DNA of 64,000 bases. Origin: Streptomyces sp. NBC_00490. Lineage in GTDB: Bacteria > Actinomycetota > Actinomycetes > Streptomycetales > Streptomycetaceae. The DNA is taken from positions 4,712,001-4,776,000 of the forward strand of contig NZ_CP107869.1 in assembly GCF_036013645.1 (NCBI RefSeq). The letters are read 5' to 3'. The translations under genes were made by a program, and so were the position numbers. The notes under the pieces are model-generated. The model was not told the origin of the DNA, did not search any database, and worked only from the letters and a program-made list of their open reading frames with translations. Position 1 is the first letter of the stretch. Each line of letters starts with the position of its first letter. Below, piece by piece: positions 16,528 to 24,480 of this stretch.

Positions 16528-17043
16528 ATGACAGAGCGTGCAGAGGTGCAGGTCAGGCCGGGAGTCGAGGGTGACCTCACGGCCCTCACCGACATCTACA
16601 ACCACTACGTACGTGAGACGCCGATCACCTTCGACACCTCCGTCTTCACTCCGGAGGAGCGCCGCCCCTGGCTGCTCTCCCACCCTGAAGACGGTCCGCA
16701 TCCCCTAAAAGTTGCCGCGGACGCGGACTCACAGGAAATTCTGGGCTACGCCACATCCAGCCCGTTCCGCGCGAAGCCCGCCTACGCGACCTCGGTCGAG
16801 GTGACGGTCTACCTCGCCCCGCACGCGGGCGGCCGCGGTATCGGCACGCTCCTCTACAAGGCCCTGTTCGAGTCGCTGGCCGCCGAGGACGTCCATCGGG
16901 CCTACGCCGGGATCGCCCAGCCCAACGAGGCCTCGCGGCGGCTGCACGAGCGCTTCGGCTTCCGGCACGTCGGGACGTACCGCGAGGTCGGGAGGAAGTT
17001 CGGCCGCTACTGGGACGTGGCCTGGTACGAGAAGGAGCTGTGA
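16528..17043 (+). CDS. GNAT acetyltransferase, phosphinothricin-acetyltransferase-like
   Basis: 171 residues, a single GNAT domain. It shows the PAT-family features TDIYNHYVRETPITFDT near the N-terminus and the acetyl-CoA loop HAGGRGIGTLLYKAL. The C-terminal segments RLHERFGFRHVGTYREVG and KFGRYWDVAWYEKEL are also PAT-like. PAT/MddA-type enzymes N-acetylate phosphinothricin, methionine sulfoximine or sulfone. The natural substrate here is not known, and no phosphinothricin cluster is nearby. The start at 16528 is supported by GGGGAGG 9 bases upstream. Confidence 0.9.
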   Translation: MTERAEVQVRPGVEGDLTALTDIYNHYVRETPITFDTSVFTPEERRPWLLSHPEDGPHPLKVAADADSQEILGYATSSPFRAKPAYATSVEVTVYLAPHAGGRGIGTLLYKALFESLAAEDVHRAYAGIAQPNEASRRLHERFGFRHVGTYREVGRKFGRYWDVAWYEKEL

Positions 17044-17050
17044 GCGGGTC

Positions 17051-17836
17051 TCAGCCGAACTGCACGGACCGCTTCGCCAGGCCCAGCCAGAACCCGTCGA
17101 TCACCGACTTCTGGTCCCCCAGCTCACCGGTCGCTTCGGCGGCCCCCATCGTCACGAACAGGGGTGCGAAGTGCTCGGTGCGCGGGTGGGCGAGGTGGCC
17201 GGCCGGGGACTTGTGGAGGAAGTCGAGCAGGGAGTCCACGTCGCCCTTGTCCAGCGCGTGGTGGCCCCAGTCGTCGAACTCCGCCGACCACGCGGGGATG
17301 CCGCCCTGGCGCAGCGCGGCCAGGTTGTGGGTGAAGAACCCGGAGCCCACGATCAGCACGCCCTCGTCGCGCAGCGGGGCGAGCTTGCGCCCGATCTCCA
17401 TGAGCCTGACGGGGTCGAGGGTGGGCATGGAGATCTGCAGGACCGGGATGTCGGCCTCGGGGAACATCTCGACGAGCGGGACGTAGGCGCCGTGGTCGAG
17501 GCCGCGGTCCGGGATGTCCTGGACGGGGATGCCCGGGGCGCGCAGCAGCTTGCGGACGGACTCGGCGAGTTGCGGGGCGCCGGGAGCCGCGTACTTCACC
17601 TGGTAGTAGTGCTCGGGGAAGCCCCAGAAGTCGTAGACGAGCGGGACCGTCTCCACCGCGCCCAGCGCGAGGGGGGCCTCTTCCCAGTGCGCGGAGACCA
17701 TGAGGATCGCCTTGGGGCGCGGGAGGTCCGCGGACCAGGCGGCGAGCTGGCCGGGCCAGACCGGGTCGTCGGCGAGGGGTGGGGCGCCGTGGCTGAGGTA
17801 GAGCGCGGGCATGCGTTCCTGGATGGCGGCGGACAT
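17051..17836 (-). CDS. LigB-type extradiol dioxygenase (DODA/YgiD-like)
   Basis: 261 residues. It carries the class III extradiol dioxygenase signatures: YLSHGAPPL near the N-terminus, MVSAHWEE with a metal-ligand His, DRGLDHGAYVPLVEMFP and VGSGFFTHNL. These supply the Zn/Fe-binding histidines of the 4,5-DOPA dioxygenase group. It cleaves an aromatic diol; the true substrate is unknown. It is divergent from a MarR regulator across a 99-base AT-rich promoter with symmetric TTGAA-like elements, suggesting induction by an aromatic compound. Confidence 0.92.
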   Translation of the reverse strand: MSAAIQERMPALYLSHGAPPLADDPVWPGQLAAWSADLPRPKAILMVSAHWEEAPLALGAVETVPLVYDFWGFPEHYYQVKYAAPGAPQLAESVRKLLRAPGIPVQDIPDRGLDHGAYVPLVEMFPEADIPVLQISMPTLDPVRLMEIGRKLAPLRDEGVLIVGSGFFTHNLAALRQGGIPAWSAEFDDWGHHALDKGDVDSLLDFLHKSPAGHLAHPRTEHFAPLFVTMGAAEATGELGDQKSVIDGFWLGLAKRSVQFG

Positions 17837-17861
17837 GGCGCGGTTCCCTCCGGACGATGTT

Positions 17862-17920
17862 GCTTGAAGTCTAAAACGTCTGATGAAAAAAGTGTACGTC
17901 GAACTTGTTTAACATTCAAG
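17862..17920. promoter_or_regulatory. Candidate MarR operators in the dioxygenase/MarR promoter
   Basis: Two AT-rich elements stand out: CTTGAAGTCTAAAACG (17863-17878) and CTTGTTTAACATTCAAG (17904-17920, CTTG/CAAG dyad). The TTGAA/TTCAA half-sites are typical of MarR-family operators. The second overlaps the ribosome site of the MarR gene. Confidence 0.5.
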
Positions 17921-17935
17921 GAGAGCTCTCGTACG

Positions 17936-18460
17936 ATGGGACATATGAACACGGCATCTCCATCCCCGACCGCTGAAGAGCCACGCTGGCTGACCGCCGA
18001 GGAGCAGCTCGTCTGGCGCTCCTACGTCCATGCGACCACTCTTCTCGAAGACCATATGGACCGCCAGCTCCAGCGTGACGCGGGCATGCCGCACATCTAC
18101 TACGGCCTTCTCGTCAAGCTCGCCGAGTCCCCGGAGGAGCGGCTGCGCATGACCGAGCTGGCCATGCACGCCAAGATCACCCGTTCCCGGCTCTCGCACG
18201 CCGTCGCCCGCCTGGAGAAGAACGGCTGGGTCCGGCGCGAGGACTGCCCCTCCGACAAGCGCGGCCAGTTCGCGGTGCTGACGGAGCAGGGCCGGGAGCA
18301 GCTCGCGCAGGCCGCGCCGGGCCATGTGGCCGTCGTACGCAACGCCGTGTTCGACCGGCTCACCCCGGAACAGCAGAAGTCCCTCGGCGAGATCATGCAG
18401 ATCGTCGCCGAGGGACTCCAGCCCAACGAAGCGGGTGCGGACCTGCCCTGGCTCCGCTGA
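17936..18460 (+). CDS. MarR-family transcriptional regulator
   Basis: 174 residues. The winged helix lies at about 60-125 (MTELAMHAKITRSRLSHAVARLEKNGWVRRE in pieces: TELAMHAKITRSRLSHAV, RLEKNGWVRRE), followed by the basic wing DCPSDKRGQFAVLTEQG. The ATG at 17936 fits the AAGGAGAG ribosome site 11 bases upstream better than the in-frame ATG at 17945. It probably represses itself, the divergent dioxygenase and perhaps the nearby exporter, with release by a phenolic ligand. The ligand is inferred from the family only. Confidence 0.92.
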   Translation: MGHMNTASPSPTAEEPRWLTAEEQLVWRSYVHATTLLEDHMDRQLQRDAGMPHIYYGLLVKLAESPEERLRMTELAMHAKITRSRLSHAVARLEKNGWVRREDCPSDKRGQFAVLTEQGREQLAQAAPGHVAVVRNAVFDRLTPEQQKSLGEIMQIVAEGLQPNEAGADLPWLR

Positions 18461-18498
18461 GCCGCTCACTCAGCACAACCAGGGCAGATCCTGGGGTC

Positions 18499-18533
18499 CG
18501 TACGTGCGAAGCGTCCCCGTCCCCGCACGTACG
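18499..18533. terminator. Bidirectional hairpin between convergent MarR and exporter genes
   Basis: CGTACGTGC and GCACGTACG form perfect 9-bp arms with a 17-base loop between the two converging stops. Confidence 0.6.
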
Positions 18534-18575
18534 AACGGCCCGAAGGGGTACGACCTCACGGTCGTCGCCGGTGAC

Positions 18576-20117
18576 TCAGTGAGCCACGACCGGTACCGGC
18601 AGCTCGTTCTCCGCGCCTTCGCCGGAGCCGGTCACGGCCGACATGTCCGGCTTGCCGGCGTTGACCAGGACCACCACGATGGCCGCGGCGAGAGCCAGCA
18701 TGCCGACGGCGAACCAGATCGCGTTGGTGTAGCCGTGCACCTGGCCCTGGAGCTGGACCAGCTGCTGCTGCGAGCGGGTGCTCGCGGAGCCGATGTGGTC
18801 GCTGATGTAGGAGGTCGTGGCCGACGCGGCGATCGTGTTCAGCAGAGCCGTACCGATCGCGCCGCCCACCTGCTGCGAGGTGTTGACCATCGCGGAGGCG
18901 ACACCGGCGTCACGGGGCTCGACGCCCAGGGTGGCCAGGGACATGGCGGGCATGAACGCCGTACCCATGCCGAGACCGAGCAGCAGCATCGCGGGCAGGA
19001 TGATCGAGGCGTACGACGAGCCGATCTCCAGCTGCGTCATGAAGAGCATGCCGATCGCGGCGACCAGGAAGCCGGGGCCCATCAGCGCGCGGGCCGGCAG
19101 CCGGGTCATCAGGCGGGTGCCGATCTGGGTGGAGCCGACCATCATGCCGACGATCATCGGCATGAAGGCGAAGCCGGTCTTGATCGGCGTGTAGCCCTTC
19201 ACGATCTGCAGGTAGTAGGTCAGGAAGAGGAAGGTGCCGAACATCGCGATGATCGCGATACCGAGCGAGAGGTAGACACCGCCGCGGTTGCGGTCGGTGA
19301 CGACGCGCAGGGGCAGCAGCGGGGCCTTGACCTTGGCCTCGGTGATGACGAAGGCGATCAGCAGCACCGCGGAGGCGACGAACATGCCCACGGTCGTGGA
19401 GTCGCCCCAGCCGTTGGACTCGGCGCGGGTGAAGCCGTAGACCAGCGCGACCAGGCCCAGGGTGGAGAGCAGGACGCCGGGTATGTCGAGCGGGTTGCGG
19501 TTGCGGCCGCCCTCGGGCTCGCGGATGACGAAGTACGCGCCGAGCGCGGCGACGATCGCGAACGGGATGTTGACGAAGAACGTCCAGCGCCAGTTCATGT
19601 ACTCGGTCAGCACACCGCCGAGGATGAAGCCCACGGCGCCACCGCCACCGGCGATCGCACCGTAGATGCCGAACGCCTTGGCACGCTCCTTGGCGTCCGT
19701 GAACATCACGGCGAGCAGGGAGAGCGCGGCGGGCGCGAGCAGGGCACCGAAGACACCCTGGAGGGCGCGGGCGCCGAACATCATCGCCTCGTTGGTGGCG
19801 GCACCGCCGAGCGCGGAGGCCGCGGCGAAACCGATCAGACCGACGACGAAGGCGTTCTTGCGGCCCCACAGGTCGGCGATCCGGCCGCCGAACAGGAGCA
19901 GACCGCCGAAGGCGAGCGCGTAGGCCGTGACGACCCACTGCCGGTTGCCGTCGGAGATGCCCAGGTCGGTCTGGGCGGAGGGCAGGGCGATGTTCACGAT
20001 GGTCGCGTCGAGGACGACCATCAGCTGGGCGAGCGCGATGAAGATGAGCGCTTTCCAGCGGTTGGGGTCGCCGGTGACGGCGGCCGAGCCGGGAGCCTTG
20101 GAGGTTGTTTCAGACAT
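18576..20117 (-). CDS. DHA2-type MFS drug exporter
   Basis: 513 residues with about 14 membrane segments. The TM1 motif is AQLMVVLDATIVNIALPSAQ, then LLFGGRIADLWGRKNAFVVG (motif A) and a conserved DTGVAS-like motif (REPRDAGVASAMVN in part). It is a probable proton-coupled exporter of toxic organics. The ATG at 20117 is chosen; a GTG 12 bases upstream is an alternative. The TetR gene at 20238 lies just upstream in the same direction and is its probable regulator. Confidence 0.92.
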   Translation of the reverse strand: MSETTSKAPGSAAVTGDPNRWKALIFIALAQLMVVLDATIVNIALPSAQTDLGISDGNRQWVVTAYALAFGGLLLFGGRIADLWGRKNAFVVGLIGFAAASALGGAATNEAMMFGARALQGVFGALLAPAALSLLAVMFTDAKERAKAFGIYGAIAGGGGAVGFILGGVLTEYMNWRWTFFVNIPFAIVAALGAYFVIREPEGGRNRNPLDIPGVLLSTLGLVALVYGFTRAESNGWGDSTTVGMFVASAVLLIAFVITEAKVKAPLLPLRVVTDRNRGGVYLSLGIAIIAMFGTFLFLTYYLQIVKGYTPIKTGFAFMPMIVGMMVGSTQIGTRLMTRLPARALMGPGFLVAAIGMLFMTQLEIGSSYASIILPAMLLLGLGMGTAFMPAMSLATLGVEPRDAGVASAMVNTSQQVGGAIGTALLNTIAASATTSYISDHIGSASTRSQQQLVQLQGQVHGYTNAIWFAVGMLALAAAIVVVLVNAGKPDMSAVTGSGEGAENELPVPVVAH

Positions 20118-20237
20118 GGGGTTACCCACTTCGGGACTTCGTGACGGAAAAAAGGAGTGGCAAGGGGACGGTCCGTCGTCGATGACGGCCGGTGAACGTC
20201 GGTCTTCTTGACTGCTGTGAAGCTCTGAACTAATCGG

Positions 20238-20879
20238 TCAGGCCTGGCGCAGGTCCTCCATGGTCATGGCCGTGCCCGGCAGGACGGAGCGGGCCGGGGC
20301 CCGCAGTCCGTCGAGGAACAGCTGCAGATGGCGGTGGACGAAGCGGTCGGTGTTGAGGCAGGCGGCACCGAACGGGGGCCGGCTGAGCTGGGCCACGACG
20401 ATCATGAGGTCGCCGGACTCCACGTCGGTGCGGAGCTGTCCGGCCGCCTTGGCGCGGTCCATGAGCTCCACGATCAGCTCCTCGCACCGCAGCCGCGCTG
20501 CCTCCAGGTCCGGGTGGTTCTGGTCGAAGGTGCTCTGGATCATCGGGCACAGTGCGCTGACCCGCTCGTCGGCGGAGGTGTGCACGAAGCGTTCCAGAGC
20601 CTCGAAGGCGTCCCCGGTCTCGGCGAGCGCGAGCTCGGCCGCCTCCGTCGTCCGGTCCATGACGGAGCAGACGACCTCGCGGACGAGTGCGTCGCGGTCG
20701 GGGAAGTTGCGGTACACCGTGGCGTTTCCGACGCCGGCGCGGCGGGCGATCTCGTCGAGCGGCACATCCGGGCCGAACTCGGTGAACATCTCCTGGGCGG
20801 CGGTGACGATGCGCTCCCGGTTGCGCAGGGCGTCGGCGCGGGGCCGGGTCACCTTCTTCTGCACAGTGGTCGCGGTCAC
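20238..20879 (-). CDS. TetR-family transcriptional regulator
   Basis: 213 residues, GTG start with GAGGAG before it. The HTH at about 18-64 reads NRERIVTAAQEMFTEFG, DEIARRAGVGNATVYRNFPD. The C-terminal ligand domain resembles the SbtR-like C-terminal family (SALCPMIQSTFDQ). It is upstream of and co-directional with the DHA2 exporter, so it likely represses both until the exporter's substrate binds. Two identical palindromes upstream of it are strong operator candidates. Confidence 0.93.
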   Translation of the reverse strand: MTATTVQKKVTRPRADALRNRERIVTAAQEMFTEFGPDVPLDEIARRAGVGNATVYRNFPDRDALVREVVCSVMDRTTEAAELALAETGDAFEALERFVHTSADERVSALCPMIQSTFDQNHPDLEAARLRCEELIVELMDRAKAAGQLRTDVESGDLMIVVAQLSRPPFGAACLNTDRFVHRHLQLFLDGLRAPARSVLPGTAMTMEDLRQA

Positions 20880-20910
20880 GGTGTGCTCCTCGGGCAGGTG
20901 GTTGGCGATC

Positions 20911-20967
20911 CGGGGAGGCTTTCCCCGTTTCGCGCGGACACAGGTCTAAACGGGGAGACGCTCCCCG
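20911..20967. promoter_or_regulatory. Twin CGGGGA-N5-TCCCCG palindromes upstream of the TetR gene
   Basis: CGGGGAggcttTCCCCG (20911-20927) and CGGGGAgacgcTCCCCG (20951-20967) are spaced 40 bases centre to centre, about four helical turns. They lie 32-88 bases upstream of the TetR start, where autoregulatory operators are expected. Confidence 0.7.
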
Positions 20968-21136
20968 GTTATTTCAGGTTGAGGGAGAGTTTTCATGTGA
21001 CCTGAGTCACAAGACCCGATCCGAGAAACCCACGTTCGGTCTCCTCCAGCGCGCGCCCCCGCATCCCTTCGACACAGGGTGATCGAAAGGGTGCAGCCCG
21101 TGGAACCGCGGCTGCCGTGGACGGAGAGGGCCGTGC

Positions 21137-22417
21137 ATGCAGCAGACCAGCCGTCGGATACGTCCGCGCCGCCTGGCCGCCCTCGTGTCGGTGACCGCGC
21201 TGACGCTCGGGGTGTGCACCTCGGCCGGCACCGGACACCTCAGGGCGCTGCCCACGCCGGCCGGAGCCGGACCGATCGCGCTGGCCCGCAGCTCGGCCCA
21301 CGGCCCCTGCATGATCCGCGGCACCGCCGCCGTCCAGATGTCGGAGGGCCTCCCGACCCCCGGCGGCTACTCCCGCTCCACCGGCACCGTCCGCGCCCTC
21401 ACCCTGATGATCGACTTCTCGGACGCGCCCGGCCGCGGCAGGGCCCTTGACCGCTTCGACGAGTTCTTCCCGCAGACCCAGGACTGGTTCCGCACCAGCT
21501 CCTACGGCCGCCTCGACTACCGCGCCGAGACACCGATCCCCGGGTGGCTGCGCATGCCGAAGTCCTTCGCGTCCTACGGCATAGAGCGCGGCGCCCCCTT
21601 CGACCCCGGCTACCGGGACCTGGTCCAGGACATCGTGGCCGCCGCCGACCCGAAGGTGGACTTCCGGTCGTACGACTTCCTGAACGTGCTCGTCACCCCG
21701 AACGCCGGCCCCTCCGCGCTGGACACGGTCCTGTCGGTGACCTTCGCCGGCAACCCGGACGCCCCGGTCGCCGACGGCGTCCCGGTCGCCAACGCGTCCT
21801 TCGTCTACTCCCGCCAGGACGACGGCTCCGGCTCCTACGCGCGGACCGGCTACCGCGTCCTGCCCCACGAGAACGGCCATGTCTTCGGCCTGCCCGACCT
21901 CTACACGGCCAACGGCGGGGGCGCGGTCGGCCACTGGGACATCATGAGCGAGGACTGGGGCGCCAACAACGACCTCCTCGGCTGGCACAAGTGGAAGCTG
22001 GGCTGGCTGGACGCCTCCCAGGTCAGCTGTGTGACGACGCCGGGCACGACCGAGTACACGCTGACCCCGCTGGCCCGCGAGGGCGGCGCCAAGCTGCTCT
22101 TCGTCCCGGTCAGCGGGCGCACCGGATACGCCGTCGAGCTGCGTACCCGCGAGGGCAACGACGAGGCCGTGTGCCGGCCCGGCCTGCTGATCTACAAGGT
22201 CGATGCGGACGTGGACACCGGCATGGGACCGGTGACGGTCCACGACTCCGAGCGCGACTCCGGCGGCTGCACGCGCAGCCCGAACGTCCACGCGGAGCTC
22301 TCCGACGCCCCCTTCGCGCCCGGCGAGGGCTTCGAGGACCGCCGCAAGGGCATCCGGATCACGGTGGCGGGGGCGGATCTGGCCGGGGACTACCGGGTGC
22401 GGGTGACGCGGCGGTGA
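21137..22417 (+). CDS. Secreted M6-type zinc metalloprotease
   Basis: 426 residues. An N-terminal signal peptide (RRIRPRRLAALVSVTALTLG) targets export. The zinc motif HENGH is at residues 244-248 (VLPHENGHVFGLPDLY), followed by the downstream DIMSEDWG turn, as in immune-inhibitor-A/M6 proteins. The C-terminal part is beta-rich (GKLLFVPVSGRTGYAVELR in outline). It is probably an extracellular protease. There is no pro-peptide motif that I can define. It is divergent from the TetR operon and followed by the double IclR gene. Confidence 0.87.
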   Translation: MQQTSRRIRPRRLAALVSVTALTLGVCTSAGTGHLRALPTPAGAGPIALARSSAHGPCMIRGTAAVQMSEGLPTPGGYSRSTGTVRALTLMIDFSDAPGRGRALDRFDEFFPQTQDWFRTSSYGRLDYRAETPIPGWLRMPKSFASYGIERGAPFDPGYRDLVQDIVAAADPKVDFRSYDFLNVLVTPNAGPSALDTVLSVTFAGNPDAPVADGVPVANASFVYSRQDDGSGSYARTGYRVLPHENGHVFGLPDLYTANGGGAVGHWDIMSEDWGANNDLLGWHKWKLGWLDASQVSCVTTPGTTEYTLTPLAREGGAKLLFVPVSGRTGYAVELRTREGNDEAVCRPGLLIYKVDADVDTGMGPVTVHDSERDSGGCTRSPNVHAELSDAPFAPGEGFEDRRKGIRITVAGADLAGDYRVRVTRR

Positions 22418-22472
22418 GGACGGGCAGGTCGGGATTACGGTAGGCCTCCTGCGACCGCCGTACGGAGAGCCG

Positions 22473-24239
22473 ATGCCCGCGAAGACGACCATGGACGCCC
22501 TGACAGGCTCCGCCGCCGTACCCGCGGAGGCGGTCACGCCGCTGATCCGCGGTGTCGCCGTGCTGCGGGAGCTCACCGAGGCGGGCGGCACCCTGAGCCC
22601 GAGCGCGCTGGAACGGGCCACGGGCCTCGCCCGCTCCACGGTCGACCGCATCAACTCGACGCTGGCCCGCATGGGATACGTCCGCCTGGACGGCCGTGAC
22701 GTGCTGCTCGCCCCCCGTCTGATGGAACTCGGCAACGCCTATCTGGCCGCCCTGCGCCTGCCGGCGCTGCTGTCGGGGCGGGCGGACGCGCTCGCCGACG
22801 AGCTGGACGAGTCCGTGTCGCTGGCGGTCGCCGACCGCGACGGCATCCGCTTCATCCACCAGGCCACCCGCCGCCGCGCGATGTCCCTGAGCTTCCGCAT
22901 CGGCGACCTGCTCCCGGCCGAACGCACCGCGCCCGGCGCCCTGTTCGCGGCGGAGTGGGACGAGCCGGAGTGGCGGGCCTGGCGCGCCCGCCGGGCGGCG
23001 GACCCCCGGGACCAGGGCTTCCCGGCCGTACCCCCGCGGGCTGCGTCCTTCCGGGGGGCGACCCCCGGGGCCCCGGCAGAAGAGCAGGTCCGCGGGGATG
23101 AGCGGCACGGGCCGCTCAGCGCGGACCTCGGTGAACACGCCGCTCCGGACGAGGAGTTCGATCAGCGGGTCCGGGACGCCGCCTCGGCGGGCTGGGCCCT
23201 GGACGACCAGTTGATCGAACCGGGTCTGGTGGCGGTCGCGGTCCCCGTACGGGATCCTCGTACCGGACGGATCGCGTGCGCGGCGAGCGTGGTGAGCCAC
23301 ACCAGCCGGCACACCGCGGCGGGCCTGCGCGACACCCTGCTGCCGCGGCTGCGGGCGGCGGTGGCGGACATGGAGCGGGAGCTGCGGGAGACGGAGCCCG
23401 CCGTGACCGGGACCCCGTCGGGGCTGGCGATCTGGACCGGCGCGTCCAAGCAGGAACTCGGCAGGGAGTTCATCGAGTCCCTGGCCCGGGGTCTGACGGT
23501 CCTGACCGCCTTCGGCGAGGGCCGGGCCTCCCTGACCCTGACGGAGGTGGCGAAGGCGACGGGCCTGGCGCGGGCGACGGCACGCAGGGCCCTGATCACC
23601 TACGAGCACCTGGGCCTGGTGACGGCGACCCCGCACCGCACGTTCACGCTGACGCCCCGGGTGCTGTCGCTCGGCTTCCCGCCCCTGTCCCGCACGTCCT
23701 TGCCGCAGATCGCGACACCGCATCTGATGGCGCTGACGTCCCGGATCCACGAGTCGGCGTCGCTGGCGGTGCTGACCCCTTCCGGCGAGGAGATCCAGTA
23801 CACGGCGAGGGTGGCGACGAACCGCGTGATGAGCGTGAACCTCACGGTCGGCACCCGGCTCCCGGCCTACGCGACCTCCATGGGCCGTGTGCTCCTCTCC
23901 GACGTCCCCGCGGCACGGCGCACACTCGGCGAGCTGCGCCCGCTGACGTCCCGCACCCTGACGGACCCCAGGGCGCTCGCGCGGGTCCTCACCGACGTAC
24001 GGACCCAGGGCCACGCCCTCGTCGACGAGGAACTGGAGGAGGGCCTGCGCTCGATCGCGGTTCCCGTGCGGGACCGTACGGGCCGGGTGGTGGCGGCCCT
24101 GAACACGGCGATGCACACGACCAGGCGTACGCCCGCGGAGTGCGTGACGGACCTGCTGCCCGAACTGCGGGCGACGGCGACGGCCATCGAGCGGGACTTC
24201 CACACGGCGGGCAGGTTCACGCGGGTGCCGACGGCGTGA
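22473..24239 (+). CDS. Double IclR-family regulator (two complete units fused)
   Basis: 588 residues, about twice the usual 250-280. Unit 1: winged helix at about 25-88 (RGVAVLRELTEAGGTLSPSA, ATGLARSTVDRINSTLARMG), effector domain at about 95-300. Unit 2: winged helix at about 335-400 (RGLTVLTAFGEGRASLTLTE, KATGLARATARRALITYEHL), effector domain at about 405-580 with the canonical LPAYATSMGRVLLSD and LEEGLRSIAVPVRD. Unit 2 resembles PcaR/PobR-type regulators of aromatic catabolism. Unit 1's effector domain carries a Pro/Ala/Gly-rich insertion at about 178-225. No target operon is adjacent. Confidence 0.9.
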   Translation: MPAKTTMDALTGSAAVPAEAVTPLIRGVAVLRELTEAGGTLSPSALERATGLARSTVDRINSTLARMGYVRLDGRDVLLAPRLMELGNAYLAALRLPALLSGRADALADELDESVSLAVADRDGIRFIHQATRRRAMSLSFRIGDLLPAERTAPGALFAAEWDEPEWRAWRARRAADPRDQGFPAVPPRAASFRGATPGAPAEEQVRGDERHGPLSADLGEHAAPDEEFDQRVRDAASAGWALDDQLIEPGLVAVAVPVRDPRTGRIACAASVVSHTSRHTAAGLRDTLLPRLRAAVADMERELRETEPAVTGTPSGLAIWTGASKQELGREFIESLARGLTVLTAFGEGRASLTLTEVAKATGLARATARRALITYEHLGLVTATPHRTFTLTPRVLSLGFPPLSRTSLPQIATPHLMALTSRIHESASLAVLTPSGEEIQYTARVATNRVMSVNLTVGTRLPAYATSMGRVLLSDVPAARRTLGELRPLTSRTLTDPRALARVLTDVRTQGHALVDEELEEGLRSIAVPVRDRTGRVVAALNTAMHTTRRTPAECVTDLLPELRATATAIERDFHTAGRFTRVPTA

Positions 24240-24348
24240 GGTCCTGGACGGCCGAGTCGTGCTCTGCGGCCCGCCCCCAACCCGCTGATCGCCGACCCGT
24301 CACCCGCTACACTGGCCGCGGTGCCACGGGCCTACCGGCCCGCACCAT

Positions 24349-24424
24349 GCCTTCGTAGCTCAGGGGATAGAGCACGGCTCTCCTAAAGCCGGTGTCGCAG
24401 GTTCGAATCCTGCCGAGGGCACCA
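24349..24424 (+). tRNA. tRNA-Arg, anticodon CCU
   Basis: Cloverleaf read by eye. Acceptor GCCTTCG pairs with CGAGGGC, the D-arm is in AGCTCAGGGGATAGAGC, and the anticodon stem CGGCT/AGCCG holds loop CTCCTAA (anticodon CCT, reads AGG). The T-arm contains GGTTCGAATCC, and CCA is encoded at 24422-24424. A strong terminator follows. Such tRNA genes often serve as integration sites, but no integrase or direct-repeat copy of the 3' end is visible here. Confidence 0.97.
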
Positions 24425-24428
24425 CCCG

Positions 24429-24462
24429 AAAGGCCCCGGACCGATCATGGTCCGGGGCCTTT
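24429..24462 (+). terminator. Terminator after tRNA-Arg
   Basis: AAAGGCCCCGGACC and GGTCCGGGGCCTTT form perfect 14-bp arms with a 6-base loop. The hairpin lies between the tRNA and the convergent binding-protein gene, so it can serve both. Confidence 0.9.
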
Positions 24463-24480
24463 CGCGTCGGGCTCGCGCCG

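Noticed and set aside
12345..20879. Two drug exporters with regulators as a resistance island
   Set aside because: Such exporter/regulator pairs are ordinary core genes in Streptomyces, and they show no compositional change or mobile sequences.
24349..24424. tRNA-Arg as attachment site of an integrated element
   Set aside because: No integrase, excisionase or replication gene follows, and I found no repeated tRNA 3' end within the window.
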